From the NCBI GenBank assembly GCA_014378125.1, contig JACMOG010000651.1, forward strand, positions 1 through 5,341: DNA of 5,341 bases, in the 5' to 3' direction. This DNA is from Vitreoscilla sp. GTDB taxonomy: Bacteria > Pseudomonadota > Gammaproteobacteria > Burkholderiales > Burkholderiaceae. The position numbers and the translations under genes were made by a program. Positions 4,601-5,341 of the stretch are shown here, in pieces; position 1 is the stretch's first letter; each line of letters starts with the position of its first letter. The notes under the pieces are model-generated. The model was given only the letters and a program-made list of their open reading frames with translations. It made no database searches and had not been told where the DNA came from.

Positions 4601-5341
4601 TCAGAACCTCGTGCTCACGTCGAACTGGAGCACGTCGATCTTCAGCGGCGCGCTGCTCATGTCGCCGATGACAGTGGTGGGCTGGCTCGGGTTGGCCAGC
4701 GTGCGCACATGGTCGTCGAGACTGCGCGTGGTGGTCCAGCGCAGGCCGACGGAGGCGCGGCGGTCGAAGGCGTAGGAGCCGCCCAGGCTGAAGCCGCGGT
4801 AGTTGGTGCCGCCGAGGTTCCACGTGGTGTCGGTGAACGCATCGAGCCAGGCGTCGCGTTCGAACTGGCGGTAGGCCAGGAACGTGTTCCAGGCGCCCTT
4901 CTGCGCGAGGTCGCGCGAGCCCACCTGCAGGCGTGCCTGAACCCCGGAGGTCATGTTCGCGAGCGTGGCCACGGCTGTCGTTCCCGCGCGCCGCTCGATG
5001 TCGGCGAGGTCGAACGCGCTGTTCTTCACGTAGTCGAACGACAGGCCGACCTGCACCGGATCGAACTGCCGCAGCGTCAGCGCCGCGGTGACGTTGACCG
5101 GCCGGAACTTCGAGGCCAGCCCCCAGACCGGCGCGCCGGTGTTGGTGGGATCGTTGATGTTGATCAGCGTGTTGCCGCGCAGCCGGGCGCCGGCCGGGTA
5201 CTGGCTCTGCTCGTAAGGGACGGTCGGCCCCAGCGCGCCCGTGGGCGCGGGCGCCACCTCGCGACTGCCCTCCACACGATGGAAGTCGTAGATGGCCGCG
5301 GACAGGCGGATGCTGGTGGCGTCGGTGACGGCCCAGTCGCC
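4601..5341 (-). CDS. Porin_5-like putative outer-membrane porin, C-terminal part (5' truncated by window)
   Basis: These 246 residues are the C-terminal part of an outer-membrane beta-barrel; the gene enters from the right edge. The frame is open to the edge, reading GDWAVTDATSIRLSAAIYDF and HRVEGSRE before the GTG at 5275, which is internal and not a start. The barrel is shown by repeated amphipathic strands with aromatic girdles (NVTAALTLRQF, VQVGLSFDYV, WNTFLAYRQFERDAWLDAF, GFSLGGSYAF, SVGLRWTTTRS) separated by polar loops, and by the last strand LQFDVSTRF ending in Phe, the usual signal for BAM-assisted insertion. The AAIYDFHRVEGS and TWNLGGTNYRGFSLGGSY patterns are like the 'putative porin' (Porin_5) family common in Burkholderiales. 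The substrate is unknown. It is followed 4 bases later by the exported coiled-coil gene. The family label is by eye; the barrel nature is more certain than the family. Confidence 0.85.
   Translation of the reverse strand, partial: GDWAVTDATSIRLSAAIYDFHRVEGSREVAPAPTGALGPTVPYEQSQYPAGARLRGNTLININDPTNTGAPVWGLASKFRPVNVTAALTLRQFDPVQVGLSFDYVKNSAFDLADIERRAGTTAVATLANMTSGVQARLQVGSRDLAQKGAWNTFLAYRQFERDAWLDAFTDTTWNLGGTNYRGFSLGGSYAFDRRASVGLRWTTTRSLDDHVRTLANPSQPTTVIGDMSSAPLKIDVLQFDVSTRF
4607..4610 (-). promoter_or_regulatory. Ribosome binding site of the coiled-coil gene
   Basis: On the minus strand GAGG lies 10 bases before the ATG at 4596-4594, inside the last codons of the porin-like gene. This supports the chosen start and translation from the shared transcript. 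Confidence 0.55.

Overview
This is a GC-rich window, by eye near 70% G+C, with tightly packed genes and short gaps. It looks like chromosomal DNA of a betaproteobacterium. The closest guess is Burkholderiales of the Rubrivivax/Methylibium/Leptothrix type, because an EpsA-type LuxR regulator, a PEP-CTERM protein and a Porin_5-like 'putative porin' are typical of that group. The taxonomic call is inference from gene content only. No RNA genes, CRISPR arrays, insertion sequences or phage genes are visible.

Region 1 (2-2253, + strand) is the 3' end of a type II secretion / type IV pilus-like operon. It holds the C-terminal part of a GspD-family secretin with an extra, cohesin-like C-terminal domain, followed by three small type IV pilin-like proteins. 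The junctions are a 1-base overlap, a 7-base overlap and a 4-base gap, so translation is probably coupled. The first two pilin-like proteins have a standard G^FTLIE cleavage/methylation site and a shortened GspG-like C-terminus. The third has Trp where the conserved Glu5 should be. The rest of the machine (ATPase, inner-membrane platform, N-terminal half of the secretin) should lie upstream of the window.

Region 2 (2254-3914, + strand) holds epsA, a LuxR-type transcription factor associated with exosortase/PEP-CTERM and exopolysaccharide loci, and 140 bases later a PEP-CTERM protein with signal peptide, VPEP motif, transmembrane helix and Arg-rich tail. The epsA leader contains an 11-bp inverted repeat with one bulged base, whose 3' arm runs into the Shine-Dalgarno region. 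A plausible but untested reading is that EpsA controls the neighbouring PEP-CTERM gene. The sorting enzyme (exosortase) is not in the window.

Region 3 (3928-5341, - strand) is a convergent operon: the C-terminal 246 residues of an outer-membrane beta-barrel (Porin_5-like) and, 4 bases downstream, a small exported coiled-coil protein. It meets the PEP-CTERM gene tail to tail across 13 bases.

All three regions concern the cell envelope: a secretion/pilus machine, a sorted surface protein with its regulator, and an outer-membrane barrel with a periplasmic coiled-coil partner. No wholly new system is evident. The most unusual points are the compact three-pseudopilin array with an E5-less member, the secretin's C-terminal domain, and the inverted repeat in the epsA leader.
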